A DNA stretch of 64,000 nt from Benincasa hispida (lineage: Eukaryota; Streptophyta; Magnoliopsida; Cucurbitales; Cucurbitaceae), in contig NC_052350.1 of NCBI RefSeq assembly GCF_009727055.1, positions 24,935,678 through 24,999,677 of the forward strand. Reading direction: 5' to 3'. A program made the translations under genes and the position numbers. This document shows, piece by piece, positions 35,180-47,849 of the stretch (the stretch's first letter is position 1; each line of letters begins with the position of its first letter). The notes under the pieces are model-generated. The model made no database searches. It saw only the letters and a list, made by a program, of their open reading frames with translations, and was not told the origin of the DNA.

Positions 35180-35820
35180 AATAGTAGCCATGTTGAATGA
35201 ATGTTGATAAACTATTGGTACACCAATGTTACACTTGAAATTGAATTTTAATCACTGTTAATATATAATTGATATACTTGAACAAATGTATTTTTAAGAA
35301 GTGTTGATATACTAATGATACACCTATGTTTTATACTTGAAATGACTTTTGAGTTAATGTTGATATAATACTAATCCACAAATGTTATATCTACAATTTT
35401 ATTTAGAAAAAATGTTGATACTACTCATAAACTGATGATATACGTGAAATTAGTTTTTTATGAGCATTGATACAATATTGATAAACTGATATGTACTTTA
35501 ATTTAATTTTGAATAAATATCTAACTATAACTACTAATGCACTAATAATATTGAATGAGTATTGATATGCTACCGATACACCAACACAATATGTAAAATG
35601 GATTTAGATCATGAGTGATATACTATTGATACTCTAAAACTGTACATGAAATGAATTTTTAATGACTATTGATATACTATGGATACATCTATGTTACAAA
35701 TGAAATAAAATTTGAATGAGTGTTGATAAACTACTGATACACCAAATACTTATTAACATTTTCAACTCATTATGATATACCATTGATACACTAATGATCT
35801 ATTTACAATTTATTTTGTAT
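35180..35820. repeat. degenerate about 60-65 bp tandem repeats
   Basis: At least eight diverged units of the pattern 'GTTGATATACTAATGATACACCAATGTTACA ... GAAATGAATTTT'. Repeats blend into 'GGTATATCAATTGACAAA'-type sequence to about 36370. Non-coding. Confidence 0.75.
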
Positions 35821-37027
35821 TAGGACTAATATACAATTGAAATGTCAATGTTAAATTTTAAGTATACTTCTAAATGATATCATTCATATTTGGTATATCA
35901 ACAATATTTCATTAATATATTTTTTTTCCTTTCTAAATCAAGTATATTAATCAATTAATATACGGAATATGAAATATTTATTATATAATCGATATACCAA
36001 ATCAAGTATAACTTATATACCATTAAAATCATATCGAAAATTTGAAAATAGAACAGATTAACTAATATAATTTATACTTGGTATATCGATTGACAAAATT
36101 AATGCATTTAACATATATCATTAACATCAACATTGAACTACATCGGATGAAAATAATTCTATATCAACATGAAAAAAAAAAAAAAATAATACTTATTTTA
36201 ATCGAATGAACAATGTTGACCATAACACAATTAAGTCACGATATATCAATTATATAAATGATATTCTTTAAATAAAGTATATCCATTGATTGATATACTA
36301 AATATAGTCATATATATTGATTGATTGATATGCTAAAATCTAAGTATATCAGATATATCTGCTAATACATAAATGAGAGTAAAATCGTAAAAAAAAAAAA
36401 AAAGAAAAAAGAATTGTATTTATATTTTTTTGCTATATTTGCCATGTTAGAAAAACATTGTTATATTTGTAAATACTCTTATGTTTTTTTTCCTGCTATT
36501 CATTGCAATTTTCCAAAAAAGAAAGGTCGATTATGTGATTGAAAAAATAGCTCTAATTTACAAGCATTTTCAAACTTTTAAGAATATCAAGAGGGTTTTT
36601 CTTTTTCTTTTTTTTTTTTTTTTTGAATAATGAGAAATTGTAATGGATAGCAAATCAAGAATATGGTTCAACAATCATGTCTTCAACTTTTAAAATTTTG
36701 CATATATGGGAATATCTTAAAAATCATACGGAAGGCTAAAATCATGTTAAATAGGGTTTTGACATTTAATTTTTTATTTAAAAATTACCCCTATAATTAA
36801 AATCTATATTTTCTACCCCCATTTTCTCCTTTGCACGTTTGTTACAACTTTAGTCCTAAAATCATGTTCTGATTTAGCTTGGTTTATGATATTGGAATAT
36901 CATCCTCTGGTGAGAGGAAAAAGGAGCGACAAGTTCATTCATGGCTTCTCTGCGGCAGAGATATAGACTTTAGCCACCATCTACGACACCATACTTCATT
37001 CTCTATAATTCGATTCATCAAACAACA

Positions 37028-37115
37028 ATGACAGCGCTGGAATCGATACAACCGCTGCATCGTCGTGAAGGCATTTTACACGGCATCCGGTTTGCAATCT
37101 CCAATTCCAGACGAG
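37028..37115 (+). other. orphan first-exon-like segment
   Basis: A less AT-rich stretch has an ATG in good context (ACAACAATGACAG), 29 codons beginning MTALESIQPLHRREG, and a strong donor GAG/GTGAGT at 37116. The preceding 200 bp look like a 5' UTR. I do not recognise the peptide and find no second exon before the LTR cluster. It could be a gene cut by LTR insertion, a captured exon, or chance. Confidence 0.3.
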
Positions 37116-37117
37116 GT

Positions 37118-37927
37118 GAGTTGCTTGATCGATTGATGGCCCAAGTTCTTCTTTAATTTGATGTGGATTTTAAGAAATTAAAATTAGGTTACAGAGACGG
37201 CGTCAAAATTAGTTAAACTTGTGATACTAGTGAGAGTGGTGTTGTGGATGCTAGCTACGAAATTAGGGAAATTGTTGCTTTGTGGAACCACTTCATGTCA
37301 TACGAGAATGACCTTTTGTGTGCAATTTCTCATCGTTGCCATTGGAGAATAAAGTTTTGTGGAGAGAGTTTAAGAATAAGATTTTGAATAATTTTTCTTT
37401 ATTTTTTTCATTATTAAGAATTCGTTTGGGATGACTTTAAAAGAGTTCAAAGCAATTATAAAACAATTAGATCTTTATCATAGAACAACCATATTGTAAT
37501 TGTAATCAGACAACGATGCAACAACAGTTGGTATTATTAGCCATCAGATAATACTCAATATCAAATAACAATCATACAACAATCAAATAGCAAATTAGTA
37601 TCATTAGCGATCAATATAAGATATCAACCAAATAACAATCAATATCGAATAGATAGCAATCATTTTACCTATGCCATGATGCTCATGGGAAACTTATCTC
37701 TAATTGGATTTCCGAAAAAATTAGAGTTGGTCGATTCTTTATAGATGAATTTATCAAATAATATTTAGTATCATTAAGAATCGATATCAGATAATATTCA
37801 TACAAAAATTAGTTAATAATTAGTAATATTAGAAATTATATAACGATAAAAATCAAACAAAAAATCTGACGACAATCAATATCAAGTAGTAATTTCAATG
37901 CTTAGGGTCCTTGTTTGCATTTTGTTC
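37118..37927. other. AT-rich DNA without recognised genes
   Basis: Would be intron if the orphan exon is real. It contains loosely repeated 'CAATATCAGATAACAATCA' words at about 37500-37890. Nothing else is supported. Confidence 0.4.
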
Positions 37928-37932
37928 TCAAC

Positions 37933-40900
37933 TGTTGGGGTTGATGTCCTAAACTTCGTGGTTCTCGTAGTTTGTAAATTTTGTATATGAGTTAATTTAA
38001 TGAAATAAAGCGTTATTTTATTCGACATTTAGATTGCATTAGCTCAATCCAATAAACTAAGATTCAATATATTTTATGTAACTTAAACACATGCATGTGG
38101 TTGATATACAGACTGATCATATTTAAGTAATAATCTAAATGGTGTATAGTATATGAATAAAGTTGGGTATCTTATCCTGGTGACACTAAGGATATGACTC
38201 ACTTTGTAATTGTTAAAAGAGTTGTAAATTGTTACAAACGATATGATCCTAAACGTTTATGTAGAGACATGCAAGTGGGGTATCCTATACAAAGAGTTTG
38301 TATAAGATAGGGCTGTGAAATGATTAGTCTCTTTTTATAACGCCGTTAATTGAAGAGATTAACATTTCATAGGATGACCATAGGTGACTCAATCTTAATC
38401 CTGAATGAAAACTTTCCTATCGTCCGACGGAAAAGGTAAGAGTACGACTACCTTTTCCTCAACTCCTGTTTATGAGGGTGATCGTTTGATTTGTATGAGT
38501 GAGATTGACCAAATTCATCGACTCAATAAACCTACCATTTTGGAGATTTGTCCAAATAAGGAGCTGAAAACATAGCTACACAAGATGAAATTCACTCCTT
38601 GTTTTCAGGGTAAGTAGATAAATTAAGGCTGATCTGGGTCTTGAACATTGAGCCCTCACTCTCTCACTGGGCCGAGAAGGATTGGTTATAGTTGGACTAT
38701 AAATCATTTAGTCATTAGAAGGATTAGTAGTACTTAAGTTAAATGCAACTACAGAGGTAAAACGGTAATTTGACCTAGATATAGTTATGAGTGATTCGTG
38801 AAGGATCGACTTACCATTGATTGGTTCTACCCATGGAAACATAAATATATCTACAGTGCAATGAGTGCAATTGTTGGCCTTTAGTGGAGTGACATGCAGT
38901 TAATGAATTTTGATTAATTTAATTAACAAAAATTTAATTAATTAATCTCATATCATTGCGACTTCTAATCTGTAGGTCCATAAAGTCCTCTTGCTACCTT
39001 ACTAAGGGTAAAACAAGAATCAGTTAAATTTGGATTAATTTCAATTGTTCAAATTAAATAAGGGAATTAATTGTATAAGATACAATTAATATAATGTATA
39101 TAGATACATTATAACATAAAGTTAATTTTGAATTGAAGAACTGTGAAGTCCGAAGCGAAAGCGGGATCGATCCCAATTTTAGTTTTTCATAGAATGTAAA
39201 ATACAAAAAATATAAAATATGCATTTAAAAGAAATTTAATTTTCTGCATGCTTTTAAATGAACAAAAATGAAAAGAATAATAGGGTTTTGAAAAACCAAA
39301 AAAACTAACTTCTTGAAGACAAGATTCTTCACGAATTCCTCCTAAAATGGCACAAACTCTTCAAATTCCTTGGACCTCGAATCCCAAAAGCAACAATTTC
39401 CAAAAGCCAAACGAATGTACATAACCACAAGAATTACCAAGGTATTCTCCTTTAGGGGTGAGAATCCACAAGAGTGTGTGAGGCTTTGTGTTAATTTTTG
39501 GGAAGAAGAATAGGAGATTTTAGAGATTTTACTTTGGAACACGCTGTTTTATGTGTAGGATGAGGAAGAAGACCATTCTTTTTTCCAACTCCCCACAATC
39601 CACGATCAAAAAGAGAGATTTTAGGGGGGAGTCACATAACTCCCTCTCACTTTTATTTTAAAATAAAATATAAAATTATATATTATATATCAATTTATAT
39701 ATAACTAACTAGCATATATTAACAATTAATATATTTATAACTAACTTTATGTTACATCAAATATAACATAAGGTTATTAATCTCTCATAAAATCAATATT
39801 GTTTAATATAAATCTAATTCATATTAAATTTTAACCTATTGTTTTTATATGAATCAAATTCATATAAATTTATATTTAAATCATATTAAAATATTTATTT
39901 CTTCTCAAAATAAACTACATATTATAATGTATCAAATATATTATATTAATTATATCACATATAATCAATTTAAGTCAATTATATCACATATAATTAATTC
40001 CCTCAATTAATTTGAACAATTCAAATTAACCCAAATTAATTTGATTCTCAATATCTTAGTTGAGCTACCGAGGGGACCTTATGGACCTATAGATTGAAAC
40101 TCCAATGTTTTAATTTGAACAATTCAAACTATTTTAATTAAATTACTCAACTTTCATTAACTATCGGTCATTCCACTAAAGGGCGACAGCTATACTCTTC
40201 ACACTATAGATATATTTCTGTGTCCATTGGATCTAACCAATCAACAGTACAATGACCTTTCACAAATTATTTGTAAGTATAGTTGATCCAAAATTACTGT
40301 TTTGTCTCTGTAGTTACATCCAACTCATTGAGTACCACTAATCCTTCTAATGAACAATAAGTTATAATCCACCTATGAAAAAATCCCTCTCAGGCCAAGA
40401 GAGGGTGTGGCACCACATCGTTCAAGTCCTAGAATCAGCTCTTAAGAGAGCAATTTATCTACTTACCCTGACAGTAGGGAAGGAGTAAATTCTTTATTGT
40501 GTAATTGTGTTCCCAGCTCCCCAATCAGACAAATCCCCAAAATGGTAGGCATATTGAATCGGCGAACTGGCTATTTTCACCCATGAAAATCAAAGGACCA
40601 TCTTCATAGGTAAGAGTTCATAACTCACTCAAGATTCAGGTTATGTCACCTATGGTCATCTTGGTGAAATGTAAGTCTCTACTATTAATGGTGTTATATA
40701 ATAAGACTATTCATTTTGTGGTCTGGTCTTATACAAACCCTTTTCGTATAGAACACCCCCACTCACATGTCTCTACATGAATGATCAGGATCAGGTCATT
40801 TGTAGAAATTTACAACAATTATAACATCTACAAAGTGAGTCGTATTCATAGTATCACCAGGATAAGGTATCTAGCCTTATTCATCTACTACAGACCATTT

Positions 40901-41509
40901 AGGTTATCAATTAAACACGATCCACTTGTATGTCTCCACATACATATTTAAACTACAGAATATAACCTTGGATGTTTGTTTATTGGTTTTATGGGTTAAT
41001 ACTACTAAATGTGAAATAAAATACCCCAGATTCATTTCGTATGAGCTTCAATCCAATGAATAAATCACTCATAAAAGAAAAAAGTTTTCTCTGCATTCTT
41101 CATCTTCTTCCTCAAGAAACCTCTGTCACACAAAATCACTTCTCCTTACCAAATTAAGGAGCTCAGACATCTTTGATTCTTTGTCTAGAGAATAACGAGG
41201 AAACCAAATGGTGGCATTTTCCGTTAGTGACTTGTTTGTTCGTGAGAGGCGTTTCTAGTTCGAGGGAGATTTGCATTCGTACTCTTCAGTTTCGAGGAGA
41301 GGAATTACGAGAATGGAGAAGAATTACTAGAAAAAATCTTCAAGGTCAGTTCTTCTTATCCTTTTTTCCTTAGAAGCATGCTATAGTTTATAAATTTTAT
41401 CTTGTACATGTTGTATGTTTACTTTATTTTCGAATTTTCAAAATGAATAACATTGGCACATGCATTCACACACTTCCACTATGGAATTCCATTCCTTCAT
41501 CAACAACCT
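37933..41509 (+). mobile_element. solo LTR B-F1 (+), interrupted by B-R1
   Basis: A + strand LTR starting TGTTGGGGTTGATG at 37933 and ending CATTCCTTCA at 41509, split by another LTR at 39134-41056. Left flank TCAAC (37928-37932) and right flank TCAAC (41510-41514) are an exact 5-bp target duplication, which proves a solo LTR. Without the insert its length is about 1,645 bp. Confidence 0.88.
39134..41056 (-). mobile_element. solo LTR B-R1 (-), nested in B-F1
   Basis: A - strand LTR of about 1,923 bp. Its end (GAACTTCACAG-type, here reverse of TGAAGAACTGTGAAG) is at 39134 and its start near 41056 reads TTGGATTGAAG, apparently lacking the terminal TG. Flanks TGAAT (39129-39133) and TGAAT (41057-41061) are exact duplications inside B-F1. 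Insertion of R1 therefore postdates F1. Confidence 0.85.
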
Positions 41510-43053
41510 AAAAAAATTGAGAATGAATTAACAATAATTTTAAGATGGCATTTGAAGGGATTGAATCCCAAGCGGAAGTGCATAAACGTGATACGATTTT
41601 AATTTCAGTTTGAAACCAAACAGAAACAGAGAAAACATGAATTTTGCAGGATAAACATCTAATACTAAATTATACAACATGTTGGCCACAAAAGAAATAG
41701 AGAGGAAGAAAGGATTAAGAAGACTTGCCCTTGAAAACCAAATTCTTCACGATTCTTCCCCAGTCACAAACAATTTGAATAGTTTCCTTCAAATTCACGA
41801 ACACACAAATGAAATCCTAAATGTCGGACACCATCATAAGCGAGTCCTCGATGTTTCAAGGTTGAGAATCGATTGAGAGTTATGGGCTTCAATGTAGGCT
41901 AATTTTGGGAGAAGGGAGGATTTTTAGTTTTCTTGAGAGAAAATCACAGAGAGACTCAATGGAGAAGATGATTTCGAGAAAAATGCAGGGAGAGTCAAGA
42001 AGAAGATCTCTTTTGATCTATATCTCATATAACCACTTGTACATTGTTTTTTAGAGATAAAAGGGGAGAAGGGAGAAGTTATCAAAATAACTCCCTTTTT
42101 AAAACAAAAAATTGTAATTAAAAATTTTCAAATTTAATGTATAACTAACCAACCTTAATATAATTATATTAAACCAACTTTAATATAATTATACTAAATG
42201 TTATACCCATATAACATGTAATCTATAGTTTATTATATCGCATATAATTTAACCTATAGTATTTATGTGAATCTTTTTCATATAATTAATGTTTGAATCA
42301 TATTCAAATATTTATTTCTCTCATAATTAATGTTTGAATCATATTCAAATATTTATTTCTCTCAAACAAAGCTTTATATTATAATGTATCACGTACATTA
42401 TGTTAATTCTATCTTATATAACTAATTTCCTTCAATTAATTTGAACAATTCAAATTAATCCAAAATTAATTCGATTCTCATTAAACCCAATTAAGCTAAC
42501 AAGGAGACCTTATAAACCTATAGATTAAAGCTTAATGGTACTTGATTAATTAATTAAACTCTTTAATTAAATCAATCAACTTCCATTAACTGTTAATCAC
42601 TCCACTAAAAACGACAGCTACACTCTTTGCACTGTAGATATATTTTTGTGTCCATTGGATATAACCAATCAACAGTTTGTTGACCTTCATAAATTGCTCG
42701 TATAATGTTTTACTTTTGTAGTTACATCTAACTCTTTAAGTACCACCGATCCTTCTAATGAACAATAAGTTATAGTCCAATTATAATCAAACCCCTCTCG
42801 GGCCTGAAGAGCCACATTATTCAAGCCCCGGAATCAGCCTTTAAAGGAACAATTTCTTTACTTACCCTCACACTAGGAAAGGAGTAAATTCCTTCTTGTA
42901 TAATTGCGTTCTCAGCTCCTCAATCAGAAGCATCCCCAAAGTGGTAGGCATATTGAGTCGGCGAAACTGGCCACTCTCACCCATGCAGATCAAAGGACTG
43001 CCTTCATAGGCAAGAGTCATCACTCACTCAAGATTCAAGTCAAGCCACCTATG

Positions 43054-45008
43054 TGTTGGGGTTGATGCCCTAAATCTCGTGGATCCCATGGTTTGTAATT
43101 GTAATGTACATACATTTTATTTATTTAACAAAATATGGGATGTTTTATTCGACATTTAGTAGCATTAATCCAAAAACCAATAAACTAACATCCAAGGTTA
43201 TCTTCTATAGCCTAAACATGTATGTAGAGACATATATGTGGATCATGTTTAAGTGATAATCTAAATGGTCTGTAGTAGATGGATAAGGTTGGGTACCTTA
43301 TCTTGGTGAAACTACGAATACGAACTATTTTGTAGGTGTTACAATTGTTGTAAAGTGCTACAAATGATCTGATCTTGACCATTCATGTGGAGACATATGA
43401 ATGGAGGTATTCTATATAATGAGGTTTGTATAAGATCGGACCACGAAATGTCTAGTCTCATTATATAACACTGTTCATAATAGAGACTTACATTTCACCA
43501 AGATGACCATAGATGACATGATCAGAATCTTGAGTGAGTTGTGAACTTCTGCCTATGAAAGTGAGCCTTTGATTTGTATGGGTGAGAGTGTCCAAATCTC
43601 CGACTCAATAAAACTTCCATTTTGGGGATTCGTTTGATTGGGGACTTGGGAACACAACTACACAATACAAAATTCACTAATTCCCTAACATTTGGGTAAG
43701 TAGATAAGTTTCTCCTTTAAAGGCTATTTTTTAGGCTTGAATAATGTGGCGCCACACCCTCTCTTGGCCCGAGAGGGGTTTGGTTTGGACTATGACTTAT
43801 TTTTCACTAGAAGGATTAGTGGTATTTAGGAGTTAGATGTAACTATAGAGGCAAAACGGTAATTTTGGCTTAGTTGTACTTACAAACAATTTGTGAAGAG
43901 TCATCACACCGTTGACTATTTATATCCAATGGACATAGAAATATATCTTTAGTGTGAAGAGTGCAACTATTGGTCTTTAGTGGAGTGATCGACAGTTAAT
44001 GAATGTTGAATATTTTAATTAAAGAAGTTTAGTTAATTATTCAAGTACCATTAGAGCTTCAATCTACAGGTCCACAAGGTCCTTTCTGTAGCTCAATTGG
44101 GATTATTGAGAATTAAATTTGGACTAATTTGAATTATTCAAATTAATTGAGGGAATTAATTATATGTGATATAATTAATTTAACTTAATTATATAAGATA
44201 TAATTAATGTAATGTATTTGATACATTATAATATAAAGTTTAATTGAGTGAAATTAAATATTTGAATATGATTCAAATACTAATTATATGAATGAGATTC
44301 ATATAGTTGAATTTAGTATCAATGCGATTTATATTAATATCATACATGTGTAAGAGAAATAAAACTATAGTTTATATTGTATTTTATATAATATAAACTA
44401 TAGGTCATATATTATATTTGATATAATATATATATATANNNNNNNNNNNNNNNTCATATATTATATTTGATATAATATATATATATATATAAAATAAATT
44501 AGTTATTATATATATGCATATATTTATTAATTAAATTAAATTTATTAATTTCAAAATTAAAGGGAAAGAGTTACAACTCCCTCCCCTTAATTTTCTCTCA
44601 TCAAACGTGGGAGTGTGGGTTACCAGGGGATAATCTTCTGCTCTCTAGAAATTTTACGTAGGAAGGTGTTTCCCACTGGATACATGGAAATATTTTTCTT
44701 CTTCTCCTCTCAAATCTTTTCTTCCCTCTTCTAAAACTCAGAGGCCACACCTCCTAAGAAATATCTACCCAAAAGAGAATATAGAATATTTTGATTGGTA
44801 GTGTTCTCATTGTCCTGTTCTTGACTGGTTCGAGGGTTCGTGAAGATCTTTGGCTTCAAGGGTAAGCATTCTTCTTCCTCTAATTTAAAGCATGTTGTAA
44901 TTTTTTCTCGATAATGCATAATTGTGTGTCCTATAATTTTTTTTTGTTCTGTGAAAATAAAAATTGAGCCGATCCCCGCTTCTACTACGGAACTTCACAG
45001 TTCCTTCA
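43054..45008 (+). mobile_element. solo LTR B-F2 (+), nested in B-R2
   Basis: Complete + strand LTR, 1,955 bp including a 15-N gap, from TGTTGGGGTTGATGCCC to AGTTCCTTCA. Flanks CTATG (43049-43053) and CTATA (45009-45013) fit a 5-bp duplication with one change. The interrupted R2 sequence reads on across the insertion, which confirms the boundaries. Confidence 0.86.
44439..44453. other. 15-N gap flanked by identical 34-mers
   Basis: The 34 bases before the gap (starting TCATATATTATATTTGATAT, at 44405) are repeated exactly after it (from 44454). This is the expected signature of two overlapping contig ends left unmerged. Confidence 0.9.
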
Positions 45009-45465
45009 CTATACCCATCCTAATGAAATGTAGGTCTCTTTTAGTAACGATGTTATATAAAAATATTATTCATTTCATGGTCCAGTCTTATACAAAATCT
45101 TTGTATAGAATACCCCCACTCACATGTCTCCACATGAATGATCAGGATCAACTCACTTGTAGCACTTTACAACAATTGTAACAGCTACAAAGCAGGCTGT
45201 ATTCGAAGTGTCACTAAGATAAGGTACCCAACTTTATCCATCTACTATCAACCGTTTAGATTATCACTTAAACATGATCCACATGTATGTCTCTACATAC
45301 ATATTTAAGTTATAGCAGATAACCTTAGATCTTAGTTTATAGGTTTTGGGTTAATGCAACTAAATGTCAAATAAAATACCTCTTATTTTATTAGATAAAG
45401 AAATTGTTTGGACAAATACAATTATAAACTACAAGACCACGAGATTTAGGGCATCAACCACAACA

Positions 45466-45935
45466 ATCTTCCACTTGTCCTAAAATATCATCGAGTACCA
45501 TCGAGTATGGCATCGTGCATCGAGTATTTCATGAAATACCATTGAGTATGAGCATCGAGTACCATCAAGTATGGCATCGTGTATCGAGTATTTCATAAAA
45601 TACCATTGAGTAAGCCGTCGAGTATTCCATTGAGCATCGGGTATTTGGCAGTGGTTGAAATTCCAGTTCCTGCTGCTCGACCTTCTTCACTTCTTTCTTA
45701 AATTACATCCTAATTTCAACTCTAATGACTCCAATTGAATTACCGACACTTAAACACACATTAAGGCCCATCAATCAAGAGCCAATTACAAGAGTACGAA
45801 ATAATTAAAGAGATTTCAATGCCAAAACTTAGAAAAACCATATCAGTTCACCATTTTCATACAACTTATGAAAAAACACCTACCAAACTCAAAATTAACG
45901 ATAATTGAGTGCTTAAATCATGCTCTGATACCAAT
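45466..45935 (-). mobile_element. interior of a non-coding LTR element (C), with CATCGAGTAT array
   Basis: Read on the - strand: primer-binding site TGGTATCAGAGC (45933-45922), a leader shared with elements A and D (GGAGTCATTAGAGTTGAAAT), an array of 'GAGTACCATCGAGTATGGCATCG' words (about 45490-45645, + strand reading), then purine tract ACAAGTGGAAGAT next to B-R2. It is only 470 bp long and has no coding sequence. Its array occupies the place held by ACGATCGT words in A and D. Confidence 0.75.
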
Positions 45936-47841
45936 TGATAGAGTAAACTAACATGCAGGAAAAAAGTCAGAATCAATAAGCACTCTAATTACACTTAATT
46001 TGAGTTTAAAACATGCTATTGAAAAATAGTTTCGCAAGAGGATTTGTAGAACACGATATCTTTGATGAACCCTCTTTACCAGTTGAGTTCCACGAATTGA
46101 TGCTTCAATCTTCTAGTAGACCACCACAAAGATTTTCTCTACTATTCTCTTTCAAGGATTGTGTGGTGGAAACACTGAATTGAGGTGGTTTTTTATAAGA
46201 TTGAAGAGGATTTGAAGGGAAGGGTTTCTGCAGAATTTCTGGAGCTGATCAGTTTGCATGAATCTGAAGTTCAAAACTTCAATATATACATGAATTTCAT
46301 GAAATTAACTCAATATGCCTGATACCACTTCAATTTCTAATTTAACTCAACATACTTGAAATTGAAGTGGCATGAGATGAAAATTTGAGTGGGAAAATCC
46401 AACACTTTCAAATTTAAAAATAGTTTAATTTTATCCATTTTGATTAATTTAATTTAATTAAAATATGATTTTCAAAAAATCAATTTTAATTTTAATTTTG
46501 TAATTTTGAATTTCAATAAATTCAATTTTAAAATAATGTTCAAAATTTGAACTTAAAATTGGATAATTAATGAAAATTATTTAATTAATTAAATTTAATA
46601 TCTAATATTAAATATAATATTACAACTCATCTAATATTTATCATTATTTAAATATTTTGAACTTTTCAATTTTGTTTAGTTAGGATAAAATTAAACATTT
46701 CAATTGTATCGAATACAATTAATAGAAACCCTAATTGAATTTGAACATTTCAAATTCTAAAACTCTAATCTCGAATCTTATCAAATTTACTCAATTTACT
46801 AATCTAATTTACGAACTAGTAAAGGGACCTTATGGACCTACAGATCATGAGCTCCAACGATTTGCAATTAATTGGTTAAACTCTTTAAACCGAATTAATC
46901 ACTATTCGTTAAGTACTAAGACATTCTACTATAGCTCGATAGTTGCACTCTTCTCACTGTAGATATATTTCTGTCCATGTTAACCATAATCGATAAGTCG
47001 ATCATTCACAGGTCGTTCGTATTTACAGCTAGGTCAAAAATTACCGTTTTACCCTTGTAAATATATCTTGCTCCTTAAGCTCCCACTAATCCTCGGTTGA
47101 ATAATCAATTTATAGTCCGACTTATAAATCATAACCCTTTCAATCATGAGAGGGCGGGGCCCCGTTGTTCAAGACTGGGCATCAGTGTTTAAGAGAACAA
47201 CCTATCTTCTAACTCTAAGTCGGGTAGGAGCGAATTCTATATTGCAAAGTTATGTCCCCAGCTATCTATCCTATATATCCCCAAAATGGGAGGTTTATTG
47301 AGCAGTGCTGTTGAACTACTCTCACCTATGCAGATTAAAGGATAATCCCGAATAAACATAAGTTCATAGTTAGCTTAGGATTAAGATCGAGTGACCCTAG
47401 GTCATTGAGTTTGAAATAGTCAGTTTTAACAGTAAACGGTTGCTATAAAGAAAAGTGACTATTTCGAGGTTCGGTCTTATGCAAACTCATTGTACAGGAT
47501 GCCCCAACTCACATGTCTCTACATGAATGATTTTTGGATTACATCATTGTATTAGTATACAAAATGGATTGTATCCAATAGTGTCACCAGGATGAGGTAC
47601 CCAATCTCATCCATATATACTTATAGACCATTTTGGCTATATACTAAAACTTGATCCTCTTTTATGTCGCCACATAAAGTTAAAGTGTTCATATTATAAC
47701 CATAGATTTGTTTATTGGATTTTCGTAAAAGAATGCAATATCAACAAAAATTTATTGAATAAAATACTCAACAATATTTTTATTGATAAATAGAATACGT
47801 TAACAATATTTATGAACTGGGAGTTTAGGACATTCCCAACA
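45936..47841 (-). repeat. 5' LTR of element C (-)
   Basis: 1,906-bp LTR, TGTTGGGAATG (47841) to CTCTATCA (45936), followed on the - strand by the primer-binding site. It is homologous to LTR A but clearly different from B-R2 on the other side of the interior, so the unit C-interior-R2 is not a simple element with two equal LTRs. Confidence 0.82.
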
Positions 47842-47849
47842 TGTTTTTG

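Larger units (their letters stand above)
30255..36515. mobile_element. large AT-rich non-autonomous element, interrupted by LTR element A
   Basis: The outer ends look like an inverted pair: TTGCAAGAATAGTAAAAAAA at about 30260 and the reverse complement of TTTTTTTTCCTGCTATTCATTGCAA at about 36488-36512. Just inside both ends are words such as GGTATATCAATTGACAAA (about 30450) and GGTATATCGATTGACAAAAT (about 36081). The interior has no open frame above chance. The LTR element A at 30853-34389 is inserted within it. The boundaries and unity of the element are inferred, not proven. Confidence 0.4.
41553..45465 (-). mobile_element. LTR B-R2 (-), interrupted by B-F2
   Basis: A - strand LTR from TGTTGTGGTTGATGCCC (45465) to CCCTTCA (41553), split by B-F2 at 43054-45008. 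The two parts total about 1,953 bp, matching F2. Upstream of its start, on the - strand, is ACAAGTGGAAGAT, a copia-type purine tract. R2 is therefore probably a 3' LTR and not solo, and flanks at 41548 and 45466 do not match each other. An adjacent 41-bp tandem duplication (ATAATTAATGTTTGAATCAT..., units at 42282 and 42323) lies within it. Confidence 0.82.

Noticed and set aside
41173..41373. 66-codon + strand frame
   Set aside because: It lies within the distal part of solo LTR B-F1 and is not conserved as a frame in B-F2.
45490..45645. CRISPR-like array
   Set aside because: Units are degenerate, have no unique spacers and lie in a eukaryotic retroelement interior.
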